Below are positions 59,696-64,000 of a stretch of 64,000 bases of DNA, piece by piece. Source of the DNA: Acanthochromis polyacanthus (Eukaryota > Chordata > Actinopteri > Pomacentridae); the NCBI RefSeq assembly GCF_021347895.1, contig NC_067123.1, positions 39,047,571-39,111,570 on the forward strand. Direction: 5' to 3'. A program made the translations under genes and the position numbers. Numbering within the stretch: the first letter of the stretch is position 1; every line of letters starts with the position of its first letter. The notes below the pieces were generated by a model. That model made no database searches. It was given only the letters and a program-made list of their open reading frames with translations, and was not told the DNA's origin.

Positions 59696-59773
59696 CACCC
59701 CCTGTCAAAAGTTGTAGGACAGGTTCTACTTTATTTGAATGAGACAGTGTCCTAAAACTTTTGACAGGGGGTG
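59696..59773. mobile_element. 78-bp palindromic MITE, copy C (inverted relative to B)
   Basis: TA-flanked (59694-59695, 59774-59775). Differs from the reverse complement of copy B at only about two or three positions. B and C enclose about 390 bp in inverted orientation. Confidence 0.88.
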
Positions 59774-60099
59774 TATAGCCAGTAGAACTATCACTGCTTA
59801 TGTGGTGAGCATTTCTTTCTTTATATTGTGTTGCTTTTTTGGCTGCTTTCCTTTTTTTTCTTTTTTAACACTACTAGTATTTATGACGGATGTGAAACTT
59901 TTAAACTCGAAATAAATTCAGATGAATAAGAAGAAATCTATGAATCTTTTCTACTTTATATCATTTTTGGGATAATATTTCATCCTTGGGTAAATTATTT
60001 CTCTTGGTATATTTTTGCCCAAAGCCTGAAGAAGAGACAACTGTTCATATATTTTCAGCACCAGACAGAATTTTTCTCTCAGTGCCTTCAAACCATGTG

Positions 60100-60690
60100 A
60101 CCTGAACATTGCAGCAGTGGTCTGCCGTCCTGTTCACTGATGAGTGTTGGGTCACCTTCACAGAAATGATGGTCGTCAGCGTTGTTGGAGAAGGCAAGGT
60201 GAGCGATACGCCGAGGTCAACATGGCCCCCAGGGTTGGCTTTGGTGGAGGAGGTGCAGCAGTCTGAGCATCACAGTCAGCACAAAACAGATTTGGTGATT
60301 GTAGATGGCTCAGTCACGGCACGTTCTTACCTCAGAGACATCATAAAGCCCATCATCATCCCCCAATTCCACCAGCACACCCCCAACTTTCTGTTCATGG
60401 ATATAATGCTCCACCACATGGTGCCAGAATTGTCACAGCTGGACTTCAGGAAGTAGGAGTGCCTCACATGGTATGGCCAGCAATGTCTCCTGACCTGAAC
60501 CCCATAGAGCAGGTCTGGGACCAGCTGAAGCAGCGACTGGATGCTGCAGAACTGTGTGTAGCACTTGTGGAGGAGTGGAATGCATTGCCTCAGAACAACA
60601 TCATGAGGCTCGTTAGGAGCATGAGACATCGCTGTCATTGCAGCAATTGATGGAAACACCCGCTACTGAGTTTGTCAATTTTGGTTATTT
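60100..60690 (+). pseudogene. Tc1-like transposase relic (+)
   Basis: Fragments in different frames: [14 protein letters not shown] (first Asp block), RDIIKPIIIPQFHQHTP, then [20 protein letters not shown] and EEWNALPQNNIMRLVRSMRH, ending with IDGNTRY in another frame. Frameshifts between blocks show it is dead. The C-terminus belongs to the same family as the mini-element at 47184. Confidence 0.75.
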
Positions 60691-60707
60691 GGGGCTATCT
60701 TTGTTGT

Positions 60708-61520
60708 TGTTACGGCCACAAGTAGTTGTGTGCCGTCTTGTTGTTTGGGTGGTTTCCTGTTCTACATTGATTTGTGAGTTCAGCTGTGGCTGGTTTCAGA
60801 GCCTCTCCAGAACCCCTGCTGCCAGCCATTCCAACGGACGTCTCCGGAGCAGACAACCTGAACTGTAGTCTTGTTCTCCCAGTCTCCCGACCATCCTGAT
60901 TGGGCCACCATCCAGTTCCCTCTACCTCTAACCAACCGGATACAGCCGCCTACACACCTGCAGGGTATATACCTGCAACCAAGCTCTTTGTCTGGGCGGC
61001 TGGTATCTGTCACCAGTCCGCCCTGGTGCCTCTCTGTAACTGATATATTGTTTGTATTCCTGTGGTGTGTTTTGGTCTGTAGATACTCGTGGTGGTTCTA
61101 CAGACAGTTCGGGCTTCTGTTGGCGGCTGCTAATTTGGTGTGGAGACTGAGGCTCCAGTTAGCAGTCTGCCAAATTAGCGAAGAAGCCGTTCGTTATTTA
61201 GAGTCTTCGTAAACTGTGTAATAAGCATATGAGTGTGAGGCCCTAGTTTTGTTTAGTTTGTTTTTGCACTCTGGTATTAGTTCTTGTTATTTGTGGTGGG
61301 TGTTGCTGATGTATGTTTGGCTAGGGAGTTTAGGTTCTTTGTGTTTAGATAGCTTAGAGACTCTGTTAGCCTTTGTTTTGTTGTGTTCTGTTCTTTGATT
61401 TAGCAACACTCACCAGTCTTGTGGTCGTTGTTATCATTTTTATGCTCTATTTGCTACTAAGCAATAAATTCATCCACCTGAACCAATACATTAAGGCACC
61501 CTAGAGGTTGGATCGTAACA
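60708..61520 (+). mobile_element. Solo long terminal repeat (LTR retrotransposon)
   Basis: An 813-bp segment with exact 7-base inverted termini TGTTACG...CGTAACA, a TATA-like GGTATATAC near 60964 and AATAAA at 61463-61468, as in an LTR with promoter and polyadenylation site. No internal gag or pol is present. Flanking 5-mers GTTGT and GTTAA match only partly, so the target duplication is eroded or the ends are slightly off. Family (Gypsy-like) is inferred from the termini. It lies immediately after the Tc1 relic. Confidence 0.65.
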
Positions 61521-61689
61521 GTTAAGGTCTAAATTGTTGGGGTAATAAATATTGCACTAATGAAAATAGTGCCTCTTGTCATTCATTAATAGTAATATCA
61601 AAGGGAACTATTACTTATTTCATTAAAATTCAGACCAAATAGGAAAAGCCAGAATTGGTGCAGTTCCACTAAATTTTTCGTCTTTCTGA

Positions 61690-62200
61690 CTCAGACTTGC
61701 CACCTCCATGCCTGACGGTAGGTATAGAGTCTAGAGGAGTACAAGAGAAACCAGCAGATGGGGGCATCAGGGTAAGAACAGAGGTGGATGAAGTGATACA
61801 CTCATCATGGCTGGTGTCTACCACCCTGTGGGGGTTAGGGTTATGGTCTGGGGTTGGTCAGGTTCACCAACGTTATGTTCCCAAAGAATGACGTCAGTTG
61901 ATACCTGAAGATACTGAAGAACCAGGTCTTTCCATCAGTGGAGTTTTTCTTCATGTTCCAAGATGATGATGCCAGGATTCATGGGGTTCACACTGAAAAT
62001 GAGTGGATCAGGGAGCAGGAGATGGATTGTCCTCCACAGAGTCCAGACCTCAGAACCACTGAGGATCTTTGGGATGTTCTGGAGAAGGCTTTGACTCTCC
62101 CATCATCAGTATAAGATCTTGGTGAAAAATGAATGCAACTCCGGACAGAAATAAGTGAGGTGACGTTGCAGAAGCTTATCGAAACGATGCAACAGTGAAT
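61690..62200 (+). pseudogene. Second Tc1-like transposase relic (+)
   Basis: Translation in broken frames gives FFFMFQDDDARIHGVHTE and CPPQSPDLRTTEDLWDVLEK, a decayed QQDNDPKH and [11 protein letters not shown] pair. Catalytic residues and frame are lost. Confidence 0.6.
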
Positions 62201-62204
62201 CAGT

Positions 62205-63060
62205 GTCAGAGCTAAACAACAAAATATTAGAGTGTGCCTCTTTTTTTGGGCCGGTCAGCGTAGACGCACTGTGCTCCAGTTCATTTAGGAATAAAGCAGG
62301 TTATATTTGTTCTTCACATCTGGAGGACAAATCAGTCTGGAGGGAAGCTGGATTACTGAGGTCAACACACCTCAGATGTATGAGTCATAACTGGACAGAG
62401 CAGCAGGAAGACACACTAAATTCTGGCTGTACAGTGAATATCTATCACATTTAAAATCTACTTCTTGTGGCATGACAGTTCTGTTATAAAAGACAAGATG
62501 CCACAAAACAGGAACATGCACGCAGAAGTTTAATAATCATTGTATTGTTTCTGTGGTACAACTTTTCAGAAATGCTCAATCAGTTATGACAGTTCCAAGA
62601 AAATTTCTTTTTTATTTCATGTTCATCATCAAGTATTTCATATTGAAAAGCATTCTAGAGAGGATTTAACCCAAAATGTTTCCTACTTGAATCAAACACT
62701 GAACAAAAGATACGACGAAACCTTTTCATTGTAGCTTGGAGTCGATTTTAAGACTGAAGTCAAACAGACCTGAGCAGTAAAAAAAAAAAAAAAAAAAGAA
62801 GAAGAACCAGGATGTTATTTGGGCACAAAAGAGTGAACAAGATGGATCCTCACAATTTATTAGCAGACTGGTCACAAGAACAAGAAAAAAATGTTTACAG
62901 CGAAATGGAAGAAGATAGATAGATAGATAGATAGACAGATAGATAGATTTCTTGTGTGTTTGTATTCTTTATTTTTATTATTGTGCTTGTGAAACAGGTG
63001 CATAATGCTCACTATTCTGTGTATAATTGTGTTTGTGATAAAGGTCTTGAATCTTTATTT
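62205..63060. other. Non-coding stretch upstream of tpi1
   Basis: Contains a poly-A run near 62779, a GATA microsatellite at 62915-62948 and otherwise unremarkable AT-rich DNA. Confidence 0.5.
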
Positions 63061-63129
63061 CCCGCATCATGTAGTTCACCACATGTCCAGCAGGTGGCGG
63101 TAATTCCCCATAAAGCTGCTCCACTGCCT

Positions 63130-64000
<871 letters not shown>

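Overview
The window is nuclear DNA from a ray-finned fish, most likely a spiny-rayed (percomorph) teleost. The evidence is split vertebrate genes with GT-AG introns, an intronless six-cysteine hatching-enzyme gene, fish-type C2H2 zinc fingers, Tc1-like transposons, tRNA-headed SINEs with the teleost GGATGGATGGAT tail, and very long CCAT and GAGAT microsatellites. There is no bacterial-style gene organisation, no CRISPR array and no true tRNA or rRNA gene.

Layout. 1-6.2 kb: repeats, a young Tc1-like element with an intact transposase (3650-5284) sitting inside an older repeat, and the upstream region of a zinc-finger gene. 6.2-7.7 kb: the large last exon of a C2H2 zinc-finger gene (+). 7.9-13 kb: non-coding DNA with a Tigger-like MITE and a foldback element. 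13.1-25.3 kb: a complete six-exon type II membrane C-type lectin gene (+, 298 aa), whose introns are filled with minisatellite and microsatellite DNA. 25.3-36.8 kb: long non-coding stretch with a LINE 3' end, a full-length SINE, Tc1 relics and a set of unrecognised exon-like blocks at 34.1-35.0 kb. 36.8-46.3 kb: a complete eight-coding-exon G-protein beta subunit gene (+, 342 aa), best called gnb3. 47.2-57.0 kb: a repeat-rich, segmentally duplicated region holding an internally deleted Tc1 element and one frameshifted rhodopsin-like GPCR gene. 57.3-58.2 kb: an intronless astacin hatching enzyme (-). 59-62.2 kb: paired 78-bp MITEs, Tc1 relics and a solo LTR. 63.3 kb to the edge: first exon of triosephosphate isomerase (tpi1, +), continuing beyond the window.

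The genes do not form one pathway. gnb3 is the beta subunit of heterotrimeric G protein (cone transducin in vertebrates), tpi1 is glycolytic, the lectin is probably an immune receptor, and the hatching enzyme dissolves the egg envelope. The gnb3-tpi1 linkage, with a C-type lectin nearby, recalls human chromosome 12p13.31. The most interesting signals are an ITAM-spaced tyrosine motif in the lectin tail, an apparently intact Tc1-like transposon, a mini-transposon encoding a fused helix-turn-helix and C-tail peptide, a perfect 20-bp hairpin in a lectin intron, and the duplicated GPCR locus.
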